Source: Eurosta solidaginis
Taxonomy: Eukaryota > Arthropoda > Insecta > Diptera > Tephritidae
Length of the DNA stretch: 64,000 nucleotides
Direction: 5' to 3'
Assembly: GCF_040869045.1 (NCBI RefSeq)
Contig: NW_027136915.1
Coordinates: 558,001-622,000 of the forward strand
Part shown: positions 23,712 through 36,887 of the stretch, in pieces
Layout of the letters: every line of letters starts with the position of its first letter
Numbering within the stretch: the first letter of the stretch is position 1
The notes under the pieces: model-generated
Database searches by the model: none
Seen by the model: only the letters and a program-made list of their open reading frames with translations
Told to the model about the DNA's origin: nothing
Program-made: the position numbers and the translations under genes

Positions 23712-25858
23712 TTAAGCAGATAACCTATTATTATGAAGAGTTGATTTTTTTGTATCTGGATATTTCTTTCTGTAATCTTTCACCAACAAAATTAGATATT
23801 GCTTTTGCTCTTCATCATTTGTTAATAACTTATTATATTCTTCCATTAAAGCGACACCACGTTCAGCTATATCATTTATTACCCACATGGAATGAACGAT
23901 TTTCTTCGCAGCTTCAAATTCTGGATCATCCTCTCAAGTTTGCACATCTTTTCTCAAAAACTGACACGATACGCCCATTATGTTGAAAAATCGTAAAGAG
24001 TTGCTGGTTACAAAATCTTCTATACCCATGTCAGAGATGTATTTGATGTTGATTTGTTTTCTTTTTGGACAGTCCTCTAAGCCTTCGCCTCCCAGCGCCT
24101 CCACCATTTTTTTCTTTTCTTGTATTGAGATTTGATCGTCAAAAAAAGCAAAAGACACTAACTCTTCCGACAAATACCACAACTGCCCAAGTATTTTTTT
24201 CATGGCTACTTTGGCTACTGCTTCATTTACAACTTCATACGATGCAAGGTCTTTTAATACCTGTAGATCGTTTCTTGGTGCGGAGGATCCTACAGGAGCC
24301 TCATACCAGTATTTAATATAAATAATAACTGTAAAAAGGCATATATCTTTCACTGCTGTTTCTTCCTGTTTCGTTAGCTTAAACTGGTCTTTAAATAGAA
24401 AAATCTTTAAACAATAGATAGATTTTGCCATCCATCTAGCACGGTGTAGCCCAGCAGGTCTTCTAAAAGAAACTCCTTTTTCATGGACTCCTCCCAAATA
24501 AATTATAGTAAGGTTCAGCAACTCTTTATAATCTCGGGGTTGATATCCTAGGAGATGTTTTTGTGCAAAAGAAAGCATGTCTGCCGCAAAATTATTAATG
24601 ATGTGTGATGAATTTGCATCATTAATTACTGTGGTATATTCGTTTTGGTTGATTCTATGCCAGTTCTTCTTAAATCTTTTAAATAACTGAATATCAGGTC
24701 CGCTAGAGGGGCCCAAGGATTGTACCACTACCGCTTCCAATAAAATCTCCATTATGTGATGACGACAAGCCAGCCAAAGCATATCTTTCTCATTTTTTGC
24801 TCCAAAAGAATACAAGCACCAATTTTTAGACCCGTATTAACAGATGTAGTGTCAAAACAAACACATTTAATTTTATCTGTTAAACTCCATGACTTTATTG
24901 TTTCGTGCACAGCTGTGGCATATGCTGCGCCTGTTCCATGTTCAAGTTTTGGAACCCCCAGAAGCTGATCAATACCAACCCCAGATACCAAAATTGGTAA
25001 CCGATCTACAGTTTCATGTCCACTTATATCCTCAATAATTTTGCCATTCCAATGAATTGTATGTGGTACGTCAGGTTTAAATTCTCTTTTAAGGGATTCC
25101 ACCAGTGTTTTCCGATTTTTTATACGATTTCGACGTATTGAAGACCTATTCACATTAAACTCTGAAAGATTGACACCAACACTCTTTAAGGTAGATGACA
25201 CGACCATAGTGGCTTTTCTATCACTTAATTTAGCAACATCGAGGGTAGCAGATAGGTCGCTACTTATTAAATTTTGACGAGCTCGTTTTTTGGGGGGGTT
25301 TGACTTCAACGTCTTGACTTCAATTCGAAATCAGATCCAGACGATTCTTCGCTTGTGGTCGATAAAGAAAGTAGGACCTTTTCTGTCATAGCCGAGATGC
25401 TTTTATTTTCCTTTTTACGCAATTGTTGCATGTGTTCGGCTTTCTTTTTATCTGATCACATTTCCTTATTTTTTTTTATCTACAGAGCCAATTAAACCCG
25501 GTCGGTTTTGCTGTCGCTGTGCTAGTAAGAACTGTTTATCCTTTTCTATTGTAATAATAATCAAAGCTTCAGAATGCGCGATATCAAACAGATCTTCTAA
25601 GTTACGATGCCAGGATTGTTCCTTTTGTTGTAACTTCTTCGAACGTTTTTTTTTGTTTTCTTTATTTTTTTTTAGATTACGCCATTCATTGAAGAGTTTT
25701 TCTATTTTATTGATCACATGCTTTTCAATCTTGTTGATAAAATGGCATTTTCCCGATAACTTTATGACTTCACATGCGGCAAGATTCGCAGAATGCCGAA
25801 CTTTTTTTTTTCTTTTCTTCATTTTTGTAATAAAAGAATAAACGTAACACTTCACCAA
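23712..25858 (-). pseudogene. hAT-like transposase, broken (left arm)
   Basis: The N-terminal part is very Lys-rich. The middle has a Ser/Glu linker and a KKRAR basic motif, and a catalytic segment follows: CFDTTSVNTG (probable Asp) and CRHHIME, a C-x2-H motif typical of hAT-type DDE transposases. Lesions shared with the right copy: a frameshift near 24,790 just before CRHH, and an in-frame TGA at 23,934-23,936 after which ~70 more codons continue to TAA at 23,712. Private lesions: two compensating one-base indels near 25,720-25,755 that garble about 18 residues, and another break between 25,309 and 25,466. The hAT assignment is by motif and ends only. Confidence 0.7.
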
Positions 25859-26366
25859 AAGAAGGCAACTTTGACTGATTGAGATTTGGTATTGATTGTC
25901 CGGGAAGCCAAATATTGGTTTTGTTTCTAGTTGATAGACTAACTTTTTTTAGTTGTAGACGCCATGATAACTTATAACAGGCAACCCGTACACTTTAAAA
26001 TACAGAAAAGTTACAACTAAATGCAAAGATTCAATGCCAACTCCTGTTACTATTTAAAAAAAAAATTTAGCTTACGGCCATGCAGCGCCTACTGGGTTCT
26101 CAATTTGAAAAATGTTTCAACAGCTAACTTCACTTATAAAACACAAACCAATGTATAGAAAGGTGTGTGCAAAGCCAACTCGGGTTACAATTTAAAAAAA
26201 AAATGTAGTTCACGGCCATGCAACGCCACTAGTTTTTGAATTTAAAAACTTATTTTCACTTATAAACAAATCAAAGCATGCTATTATTTAGAAGTTCAGA
26301 TTCGATGTTTTCAATAATAACATGAGTTCTTACTTTTTGATTTCAATATCAAATGAATATATACAT

Positions 26367-26505
26367 TAGGGTGATTCAAATTAAAAAAAATTTGTTTTTT
26401 CGGTCTTACCCCTGAAATTTTAGGCCTTGGAAAATATTAGCCTTGGAAAAAATTAGTGCTCTAACTTGACCCTAAGGGGTGGCAATTTTTTTGAATCACT
26501 CTAAT
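26367..26505. mobile_element. 139 bp MITE inside the hAT-like element (left arm)
   Basis: Terminal repeats TAGGGTGATTCAAA and TTTGAATCACTCTA are flanked by ATACAT on both sides, a 6-bp target duplication. The element is non-coding. The counterpart in the other arm is 28,238-28,375. Confidence 0.8.
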
Positions 26506-26722
26506 ACATATACTAATAAAAGCATGCCATTAGATAATATTATGGATTCATAGGTATTTTTTCTCTTCAAAAGTCGTTTTCTAAAACTTTGATGCATGGT
26601 AGCGACCTCTAAAAGCTTCTAAAACTAAAATAAAAAAATACGTATTAATTTTTTTCTGAGGAGAATCATATGACACGGTGCCCCGACCATTTTTTTAAAG
26701 TTTAAAAATAAGGACCACCCTA

Positions 26723-26899
26723 ATATATATATATACTATATATACCACCACATATCTACTATATATACCACCGTTCTCCATGATTTTTTCAGACAACAAT
26801 ATATGCTATATGCGTAAGCATTCGTTGAAATTTTACCCCTCTAGCTCTTAAAAAAGGCAGTAATTACGAAAAGTTTCTTATCTGAACAATCGGTTGTGG

Positions 26900-26903
<4 letters not shown>
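26723..26903. repeat. ~151 bp repeat units at the palindrome axis, left side
   Basis: Repeat text continues to GGTTGTGGGGGA, where the T run of the LINE begins. Positions 26,832-26,903 have no mirror partner: symmetry stops at 26,831. Confidence 0.8.
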
Positions 26904-26935
<32 letters not shown>

Positions 26936-27909
26936 GGGGAGGCTGAAAAATGCCTAATGCACCATAATTGCTGCCGTCGCAGCAACCGTGTGTCCGTAGA
27001 CTAAAAAACAGCCCCGTTCTGGAACCGTCGCCCACCCCGGCACCACATTCGCATTACTTCAGGGTGGCATTCCATATTTCTCATTTTTTAAGAGCCTACT
27101 GTTGTCCCTGCGTCCAGGTTCCCGCTATTTGCTCTGAGTGTCCATTTAATCACCACTGCTTCGCATGCGCATTTCTCTGCGCTCCCTCTCAACATCCATC
27201 AGGCGTGTCATTACTATAAATGCCATTTTGCTCACTGCAGTCCAGCATTCTTTCCTGCTGCACATATGTGAAACTAAATTTCTCGTGGTAGGTTCCTCCC
27301 CAAAGACTCCATGCAAGGTGAGTCTTTCTTCGTGGAAACGGGGGCAGTAGAACATGACGTGTTCTGCGTTTTCTAACTCTGTGGTACACATTGGGCAATG
27401 AGGATCTTCCTCTATCCTACGCTTCCATAAATACTCTTTGAAACCGCCATGTCCACTCATTATTTGCGTGAGATGGTAGTTCAGTTCGCCGTGCTTCCGC
27501 TCATTCCATTGAGCTACGTTCCAAACTAGTGTGAAAGTCCAACGCCCTTTACTCGAGGCCTCCCACCGTTCTTGCCACTTAGCTATTGTTTGTGTCCTTG
27601 CTCGTTTCTTGTCTTCTTCAGATGGTCGCTCGATATTAGTGTTATACAGATCGGCCATTTCGCTTGCCAGTAAGTCCACTGGGATTTTCCGGGTTAGAAC
27701 CAGGATCGCGTCGTCGGACACCGTCCGATAAGCACTTGCTATTCTTAAAGAAGCAAGTCGGTACGCTGCTAATATATATTTTTGATGGGTCTGTTTAGAT
27801 CCATACCACACTGGTGCTGCGTATAGTATTATTGAGCTGGTTACTGTGGACAATAGCTGACGTATAGCTTCGCTCGGACCACCAATGTTAGGCATTATTC
27901 GCATAAGTG
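26904..27909 (-). mobile_element. 5'-truncated R1-like LINE at the palindrome axis
   Basis: Thirty T residues (26,904-26,933) are the A tail of a minus-strand non-LTR retrotransposon. About 210 bp of 3' UTR and the C-terminal coding region follow. The element has lost its 5' part, endonuclease and most of the RT domain. Its 5' border at 27,909/27,910 coincides with the first mirrored base of the right arm, and no target duplication flanks it. It is the only sequence between the arms apart from 72 bp of repeat. Confidence 0.85.
27146..27909 (-). pseudogene. R1-like LINE ORF2, C-terminal part
   Basis: The frame contains MPNIGGP, ILYAAPVWYG and SAYRTVSDDA, segments typical of the post-RT region of R1-clade elements. 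It then has a C-terminal Cys-His knuckle C-x2-C-x8-H-x4-C (CPMC...HVMFYC). It ends naturally at 27,146 before the 3' UTR. The open frame runs upstream to 28,063, but those ~50 codons are right-arm repeat read through the junction and are not part of the gene. The reverse transcriptase core is absent, so this copy is inert. Confidence 0.85.
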
Positions 27910-28018
27910 ATTTCAACGAATGCTTACGCATATAGCATATATTGTTGTCTGAAAAAATCATGGAGAACGGTGGTATATATAGTAGATATGTGGTGGTATA
28001 AATAGTATATATATATAT
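27910..28018. repeat. ~151 bp repeat unit at the axis, right side
   Basis: It begins ATTTCAACGAATGC, the reverse complement of 26,818-26,831, and leads through (TA)n into the hAT-like terminus. Confidence 0.85.
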
Positions 28019-28237
28019 TAGGGTGGTCCTTATTTTTAAATTTAAAAAAAATGGTCGGGGCACCGTGTCATATGATTCTCCTCAGAAAAAAATTAATACG
28101 TATTTTTTTATTTTAGTTTTAGAAGCTTTTAGAGGTCGCTACCATGCATCAAAGTTTTAGAAAACGACTTTTGAAGAGAAAAAATACCTATGAATCCATA
28201 ATATTATCTAATGGCATGCTTTTATTAGTATATGTAT

Positions 28238-28375
28238 TAGAGTGATTCAAAAAAATTGCCACCCCTTAGGGTCAAGTTAGAGCACTAATTTTTTCCAAGG
28301 CTAATATTTTCCAAGGCCTAAAATTTCAGGGGGTAAGACCGAAAAAACAAATTTTTTTTAATTTGAATCACCCTA
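28238..28375. mobile_element. 138 bp MITE inside the hAT-like element (right arm)
   Basis: It is the mirror copy of 26,367-26,505, flanked by ATGTAT on both sides. One base differs in the internal G run (five G here, four C in the left copy). Confidence 0.8.
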
Positions 28376-28885
28376 ATGTATATATTCATTTGATATTGAA
28401 ATCAAAAAGTAAGAACTCATGTTATTATTGAAAACATCGAATCTGAACTTTTAAATAATAGCATGCTTTGATTTGTTTATAAGTGAAAATAAGTTTTTAA
28501 ATTCAAAAACTAGGTGGCGTTGCATGGCCGTGAACTACATTTTTTTTTTAAATTGTAACCCGAGTTGGCTTTGCACACACCTTTCTATACATTGGTTTGT
28601 GTTTTATAAGTGAAGTCAGCTGTTGAAACATTTTTCAAATTGAGAACCCAGTAGGCGCTGCATGGCCGTAAGCTAAATTTTTTTTTTAAATAGTAACAGG
28701 AGTTGGCATTGAATCTTTGCATTTAGTTGTGACTTTTCTGTATTTTAAAGTGTACGGGTTGCCTGTTATAAGTTATCATGGCGTCTACAACTAAAAAAAG
28801 TTAGTCTATCAACTAGAAACAAAACCAATTTTTTGGCTTCCCGGACAATCAATACCAAATCTCAATCAGTCAAAGTTGCCTTCTT

Positions 28886-31034
28886 TTGGTGAAGTGTTAC
28901 GTTTATTCTTTTATTACAAAAATGAAGAAAAGAAAAAAAAAAGTTCGGCATTCTGCGAATCTTGCCGCATGTGAAGTCATAAAGTTATGGGAAAATGCCA
29001 TTTTATCAACAAGATTGAAAAAGCATGTGATCAATAAAATAGAAAAACTCTTCAATGAATGGCGTAATCTAAAAAAAAATAAAGAAAACAAAAAAAAACG
29101 TTCGAAGAAGTTACAACAAAAGGAACAATCCTGGCATCGTAACTTAGAAGATCTGTTTGATATCGCGCATTCTGAAGCTTTGATTATTATTACAATAGAA
29201 AAGGATAAACAGTTCTTACTAGCACAGCGACAGCAAAACCGACCGGGTTTAATTGGCTCTGTAGATAAAAAAAAAATAAGGAAATGTGATCAGATAAAAA
29301 GAAAGCCGAACACGTGCAACAATTGCGTAAAAAGGAAAATAAAAGCATCTCGGCTATGACAGAAAAGGTCCTACTTTCTTTATCGACCACAAGCGAAGAA
29401 TCGTCTGGATCTGATTTCGAAATTGAAGTCAAGACGTTGAAGTCAAACCCCCCCAAAAAACGAGCTCGTCAAAATTTAATAAGTAGCGACCTATCTGCTA
29501 CCCTCGATGTTGCTAAATTAAGTGATAGAAAAGCCACTATGGTCGTGTCATCTACCTTAAAGAGTGTTGGTGTCAATCTTTCAGAGTTTAATGTGAATAG
29601 GTCTTCAATACGTCGAAATCGTATAAAAAATCGGAAAACACTGGTGGAATCCCTTAAAAGAGAATTTAAACCTGACGTACCACATACAATTCATTGGAAT
29701 GGCAAAATTATTGAGGATATAAGTGGACATGAAACTGTAGATCGGTTACCAATTTTGGTATCTGGGGTTGGTATTGATCAGCTTCTGGGGGTTCCAAAAC
29801 TTGAACATGGAACAGGCGCAGCATATGCCACAGCTGTGCACGAAACAATAAAGTCATGGAGTTTAACAGATAAAATTAAATGTGTTTGTTTTGACACTAC
29901 ATCTGTTAATACGGGTCTAAAAATTGGTGCTTGTATTCTTTTGGAGCAAAAATTGAGAAAGATATGCTTTGGCTGGCTTGTCGTCATCACATAATGGAGA
30001 TTTTATTGGAAGCGGTAGTGGTACAATCCTTGGGCCCCTCTAGCGGACCTGATATTCAGTTATTTAAAAGATTTAAGAAGAACTGGCATAGAATCAACCA
30101 AAACGAATATACCACAGTAATTAATGATGCAAATTCATCACACATCATTAATAATTTTGCGGCAGACATGCTTTCTTTTGCACAAAAACATCTCCTAGGA
30201 TATCAACCCCGAGATTATAAAGAGTTGCTGAACCTTACTATAATTTATTTGAGAGGAGTCCATGAAAAAGGAGTTTCTTTTAGAAGACCTGCTGGGCTAC
30301 ACCGTGCTAGATGGATGGCAAAATCTATCTATTGTTTAAAGATTTTTCTATTTAAAGACCAGTTTAAGCTAAGGAAACAGGAAGAAACAGCAGTGAAAGA
30401 TATATGCCTTTTTACAGTTATTATTTATATTAAATCCTGGTATGAGGCTCCTGTAGGATCCTCCGCACCAAGAAACGATCTACAGGTATTAAAAGACCTT
30501 GCGTCGTATGAAGTTGTAAATGAAGCAGTAGCCAAAGTAGCCATGAAAAAAATACTTGGGCAGTTGTGGTATTTGTCGGAAGAGTTAGTATCTTTTGCTT
30601 TTTTTGACGATCAAATCTCAATACAAGAAAAGAAAAAAATGGTGGAGGCGCTGGGAGGCGAAGGCTTAGAGGACTGTCCAAAAAGAAAACAAATCAACAT
30701 CAAATACATCTCTGACATGGGTATAGAAGATTTTGTAACCAGCAACTCTTTACGATTTTTGAACATAATGGGCGTATCGTGTCAGTTTTTGAGAAAAGAT
30801 GTGCAAACTTGAGAGGATGATCCAGAATTTGAAGCTGCGAAGAAAATCGTTCATTCCATGTGGGTAATAAATGATATAGCTGAACGTGGTGTCGCTTTAA
30901 TGGAAGAATATAATAAGTTATTAACAAATGATGAAGAGCAAAAGCAATATCTAATTTTGTTGGTGAAAGATTACAGAAAGAAATATCCAGATACAAAAAA
31001 ATCAACTCTTCTTAATAATAGGTTATCTGCTTAA
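28886..31034 (+). pseudogene. hAT-like transposase, broken (right arm)
   Basis: This copy preserves the N-terminal region better than the left one: 28,886-29,359 is open with an intact Trp-containing segment (IKLWENAIL) where the left copy is garbled. A frame change near 29,314-29,359 leads into 29,314-29,994, which holds KKRAR, the FDTT motif and LLEQK. The shared frameshift near 29,955 moves to 29,931-30,812 with CRHHIME. The shared TGA at 30,810-30,812 is followed by in-frame codons to TAA at 31,034. The product would bind the element ends and catalyse cut-and-paste transposition; neither arm can make it whole. Confidence 0.72.
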
Positions 31035-31275
31035 ATATTAAAAGTATTTTTATTTTGAAATTGTTACTTTTGCGAATCCTTTATAATACTAAATAAAAGT
31101 TTATACTTAACATTTTTATCAAAGTTCAAACGCTGGTAGCGACCCCTAAATATTTTAGAATTTTTTTTTGTTTTACAAATAAATTAGTTTCTCGGGATAG
31201 AGAATCGAATGAAAGGGTGCCCCGAAAGAAATAAAAAAAAAAAAAATTTTTTTTACCCATATAAGGACCACCCTG

Positions 31276-34200
31276 ATATATATAGTATATATATATATTT
31301 TTGCAATTTTAGCCCCATTTTAACAGCTAGAAGCTTCACATTTTACCGAATGCTTACGTATATAGCATATATTGTTGTCTGAAAAAATCATAGCGATCGA
31401 TTGTATATATAGTATATATCTCATACAACCGATTGTTCAGATAAGAAACTTTGTGCAATTTTTTCCCCATTTTAACAGCTAGAAGCTTCAAATTTCACCA
31501 AATGCTTACGTGTATAGCATATATTGTTGTCTGAAAAAATCATTGAGATCGGTGATATATATAGTATATATATCATACAACCGATTGTTCAGATAAGAAA
31601 CTTTGCGCAATTTCAAATTTCACCAAATGCTTACGTATATAGCATATATTGTTGTCTGAAAAAATCATAGAGATCGGTGGTATATATATTATATACCCCA
31701 TATAAACTATAATTTTTGTCCCTTTTTTACGGCTAGAAGCTTCAAAATTCATCAGATTTCATAATAGTTCGCTTACGTCATATATTGGTGAAATACGTTA
31801 TTCGTAGTCATAGTTTTTACATGCAGACCACAAAAAACGTGAAGCTTTGCATCCTCACACAAAGTACCTACCTATTTTTTATTTTATATTTATCTTAAAA
31901 ATCGTTTAGATATATTCAAATTTCACCAAATGCTTACGTGTATAGCATATATTGTTGTCTGAAAAAATCATAGAGACCGGTGGTATATATAGTATATATC
32001 TCATGCAACCGATTGTTCAGATAAGAAACTTTGCGCAATTTCTTCCCCATTTTAACAGCTAGAAGCTTCAAATTTCACCAAATGCTTACGTGTATACCAT
32101 ATATTGTTGTCTGAAAAAATCATTGAGATCGGTGGTATATATAGTATATATCTCATACAACCGATTGTTCAGATAAGAAACTTTGCCCAATCTCTGCCCC
32201 ATTTTAACAGCTAGAAGCTTCAAATTTCACCAAATGCTTACGTATATAGCATACATTGGTGTCTGAAAAAATCATAGAGATCCGTGTTATATATATTATA
32301 TACCCCATATAAATTGTAATTTTTGTCCCTTTTTTACGGCTACAAGCTTCAAAATTCATCAGATTTCATCAAATAGTTCGCTTACGTCATATATTGTTGA
32401 AATACGTTATTCGTAGTCATAGTTTGTACACGCAGACCACAAAAAACGTGAAGCTTTGCATCCTCACACAAAGTACCTACCTATTTTTTATTTTATATTT
32501 ATCTTAAAAATCGTTTAGATATATTCAAATTTCAACAAATGCTTACGCATATAGCATATATTGTTGTCTGAAAAAATCATAAAGAACGGTGGTATATATG
32601 GTATATATGTTGTGGTATATATATATATATTTTCGCAATTTTAGCCCCATTTTAACAGCTAGAAGCTTCGGCTTTCACCAAATGCTTAGGTATATAGCAT
32701 ATATTGTTGTCTGAAAAAATCATAGCGATCGGTTGTATATATAGTATTTATCTCATACAACCGATTGTTCAGATAAGAAACTTTTCGCAATTTCTACCCC
32801 ATTCTAACAGCTATAAGCTTCAAATTTCACCGATTGCTTAAGTATATAGTATATAATGTTGTGTCAAAAAATCATAGAGATCGGTGATATATATAATATA
32901 TATATGATAGTATATATAGTATATATATATAGTATATATATATATATATATTTTGCGATTTCGTCCCCATTTTAACAGCTAGAAGCTTCAAATTGCACCA
33001 ATTGCTTACATGTATAGCATATATTGATGTCTGAAAAAATCATTGAGATCGGTGTTATACATAATATATATCTCATACATCCGATTGTTCAGATAAGAAA
33101 CTTTGTGCAATTTCTGCCCTTTTTAACAGCTATAATCTTCCAATTTCACCAAATGCTTACATATATAGCATATATTGTTGTCTGGAAAAATCATAGAGAT
33201 CGGTGGTATATATATTATATACTTCATATAAATTGTCATTTTTGCCACTTTTTTACGGCTAGAAGCTTCAAAATTCATCAAATTTCATCAAATAGTTACG
33301 TTTACGTCATATATTTTTGAAATACGTGATTCGTAGTCATAGTTTTTACATGCAGACCACAAAAAACGTGAAGCTTTGCATCCTCACACAAAGTACCTAC
33401 CTATTTTTATTTTATATTTATCTTAAAAATCGTTTAGATATGTTCAAATTTCACCAAATGCTTACAAGTATAGCATATATATTGTTGTCTGAAAAAATCA
33501 TAGAGACCGGTGGTATATATAGTATATATCTCATACAACCGATTGTTCAGATAAGAAACTTTGCGCAATTTCCGCCCCATTTTAACAGCTAGAAGCTTCA
33601 AATTTCACCAAATGCTTACGTATATAGCATATATTGTTGTCTGAAAAAATCATAGAGATCGGTGGTATATATATTATATACCCCATATAAACTGTAATTG
33701 TTGTCCCTCTTTTACGGCTATAAGATTCAAAATTCATCAGATTTCATCAAATAGTTACGTTTACGTCATATATTGTTAAAATACGTGATTCGTAGTCATA
33801 GTTTTTACACGCAGACCACAAAAACCCTGAAACTTTGCATCCTCACACAAAGTACCTACCTATTTTTATACCTTTCATGAAAATGAAATGATATATTAAT
33901 TTCGTCACGAAACCCAAAATTGTAAGTCCTTAAAGGAAAACAGATAGACCCACCATCAAGTATACCGAAATAATCAGGATGAAGAGCTTAGTTGATTTAG
34001 CCATGTCCGTCTCTCTGTTTGTATGCAAACTAGTCCCTCAATTTTTGAGATATCTTGATAAAATTTGGTGATCGGGTGTATTTTGGGGTCCGATTAGACA
34101 ATTGTCGGAACCGGCCGGATCAGGCCACTATAGCATATATCCTCCATACAACCGATTTTTCAAAAAAAGAGGATTTTTGTCATATCTTACTGAATTTAAC

Positions 34201-36887
34201 AGAGTGACTTCAAACTTCACCATATACTTTCGTATATTGCACATATTGTTGCCTGAAAAAATTTATGAGATCGGTCGTATATATAGTATATATCCCCCAC
34301 AACCGATTGTTCAGATAAGAAACTTTTCGTAATTACTGTCCTATTTTAAGAGCTAGAGGCTTCAAATTTCAACGAATGCTTACGCATATAGCATATATTG
34401 TTGTCTGAAAAATCATGGAGAACGGTGGTATATATAGTAGATATATGGTGGTATATAATATATATATATAGTATATGTATATATTTTCGCAATTTTAGCC
34501 CCATTTTAACAGCTAGAAGCTTCAAATTTCAACGAATGCTTACGCATATAGCATATATTGTCGTCTGAAAAAATCATAGCGATCGGTTGTATATATAGTA
34601 TATATCTCATACAACCGATTGTTCAGATAAGAAATTTTGTGCAATTTTTCCCCATTTAACAGCTAGAAGCTTCAAATTTCACCAAATGCTTACGTGTATA
34701 GCATATATTGTTGTCTGAAAAAATCATAGAGATCGGTGGTATATATATTATATACCCCATATAAACTGTAATTTTTCCCTTTTTTACGGCTAGAAGCTTC
34801 AAAATTCATCAGATTTCATCAAATAGTACGCTTACGTCATATATTTTTGAAATACGTGATCCGTAGTCATAGTTTTTACATGCAGACCACAAAAAACGTG
34901 AAGCTTTGCATCCTCCACAAAGTACCTACTTATTTTTTATTTTATATTTATCTTAAATATCGTTTAGATATGTTCAAATTTCACCAAATGCTTACGTGTA
35001 TAGCATATATTGTTGTCCGAAAAAATCATAGAGACCGTGTGGTATATATAGTATATATCTCATACAACCGATTGTTCAGATAAGAAACTTTGCGCAATTT
35101 CTTCCCCATTTTAACAGCTAGAAGCTTCAAATTTCACCAAAAGCTTACGTGTATAGCATTTATTGTTGTCTGAAAAAATTATTGAGATCGGTGGTATATA
35201 TAGTATATATCTCATACAACCGATTGTTCAGATAAGAAACTTTCCGCAATTTCTGCCCCATTTTAACAGCTAGAAGCTTCAAATTTCACCAAATGCTTAC
35301 GTATATAGCATATATTGTTGTCTGAAAAAATCATAGAGATCGGTGGTTTATATATTATATACCCCATATAAACTGTAATTTTTGTCCCTTTTTTACGGCT
35401 AGAAGCTTCAAAATTCATCAGGTTTCATCAAATAGTTACGCTTACGTCATATATTGTTGAAATAGGTGATTCGTAGTCATAGTTTGTACACGCAGACCAC
35501 AAAAAACCTGAAACTTTGCATCCTCACACAAAGTACCTACCTATTTTTATACCTTTCATGAAAATTAAATGGTATATTAATTTCGTCACGAAACACAAAA
35601 TTGTAAGTCCTTAAAGGAAAATAGATAGACCCACCATTAAGTATACCGAAATAATCAGGATGAAGAGCTGAGTTGATTTAGCCATGTCCGTATGTCCGTC
35701 TGTCCGTCTGTCTGTTTGTATGCAAACTAGTCCCTCAATTTTTGAGATATCTTGATAAAATTTGGTGAGCGGGTATATTTTGGTGTCCGATTAGACAATT
35801 GTCTGAACCGGCCGGATCGGACCACTATAGCATATATCCTCCATACAACCGATTTTTCAGAAAAAGGGGATTTTTGTCATATCTTACTCAATTTAACAGA
35901 TTGAGGCTTCAAACTTCACCATATAATTTCGTATATTGCACATATTGTTGCCTGAAAAAATTTATGAGATCGGTCGTATATATAGTATATATCCCCCCAA
36001 CCGATTGTTCAGATAAGAAACTTTTCGTAACTACTGCCTTATTTTAAGAGCTATAAGCTTCAAATTTCACCAAATGCTTACGTGTATAGCATATATTGTT
36101 GTCTGAAAAAATCATTGAGATCGGTGGTATATATAGTATATATCTCATACAACCGATTGTTCAGATAAGAAACTTTGCGCAATTTTTTCCCCATTTAACA
36201 GCTAGAAGCTTCAAATTTCACCAAATGCTTACGTGTATAGCATATATTGGTGTCTGAAAAAATCATTGAGATCGGTGGTATATATCTCATACAACCAATT
36301 GTTCAGATAAGAAACTTTGCGCAATTTCTTCCCCATTTTAACAGCTAGAAGCTTCAAATTTCACCAAATGCTTACGTGTATAGCATATATTGTTGTCTGA
36401 AAAAATCATAGAGTTCGGTGGTATACATAGTATATATCCCATACAACCCGTGGTTCAGATAAGAAACTTTTCGAAATTTCTATCCCATTTTAACAGCTAT
36501 AAGCTTCAAATTTCACCGATTACTTACGTATATAGTATATATTGTTGTGTGAAAAATCATACAGATCGGTGATATATATAATATATATGATGGTATATGT
36601 AGTATATATATTTAGTATATATATATTTTTTGCAATTTCAGCCCCATTTTAACAGCTAGAAGCTTCAAATTTCACCAAATGCTTACGCGTATAGTAATAT
36701 TTTTGTCTGAAAAAACCATACAGACCGGTGGTATACATAGTATATATCTCATACAACCGATTGTTCAGATAACAAACTTTGCTCAATTTCTGCCCCATTT
36801 TAACAGCTAGAAGCTTCAAATTTCACCAACTGCTTACGTATATAGCATATATTGTTGTCTGGAAAAATTATAGAGATCGGTGGTATA
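31276..36887. repeat. Field of ~151 bp tandem repeats with INE-1-like cores (right arm)
   Basis: This is the mirror of 16,489-23,471. Cores with GTCY runs remain near 33,870-34,130 and 35,545-35,830. The third core of the left arm (21,960-22,265) is missing near 32,490, and the 893 bp duplication is absent. No gene is seen. Confidence 0.85.

Larger units (their letters stand above)
23472..26722 (-). mobile_element. hAT-like DNA transposon (left arm)
   Basis: Terminal inverted repeats CAGGGTGGTCCTTAT and TAGGGTGGTCCTTAT bound a 3.25 kb element with one transposase gene on the minus strand. ATATATAT flanks both sides, as an 8-bp hAT target duplication would, though the surroundings are TA-rich and make this weak. 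A MITE is nested inside at 26,367-26,505. The element sits in the ~151 bp repeat field. Confidence 0.75.
1..26831. repeat. Left arm of a giant imperfect palindrome
   Basis: This stretch is repeated in inverted orientation at 27,910-45,692. Paired coordinates sum to 45,693 in the outer part (for example the env reading frames), 53,389 to 53,376 through Helentron and copia, about 54,280 in the inner repeats and about 54,745 in the hAT-like element. The steps in the sum mark indels between arms. The first base already pairs with 45,692, so the arm continues outside the window. This arm carries about 7.7 kb, including a 3,364 bp tandem duplication, that the other arm lacks. Confidence 0.95.
28019..31275 (+). 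mobile_element. hAT-like DNA transposon (right arm)
   Basis: This is the mirror copy of 23,472-26,722, 3,257 bp, with the same terminal repeats TAGGGTGGTCCTTAT and (reversed) CAGGGTGGTCCTTAT. It contains the mirrored MITE at 28,238-28,375. Confidence 0.75.

Noticed and set aside
27910..28063. N-terminal extension of the R1-like frame
   Set aside because: These codons lie in right-arm repeat sequence; the frame is open by chance across the junction.
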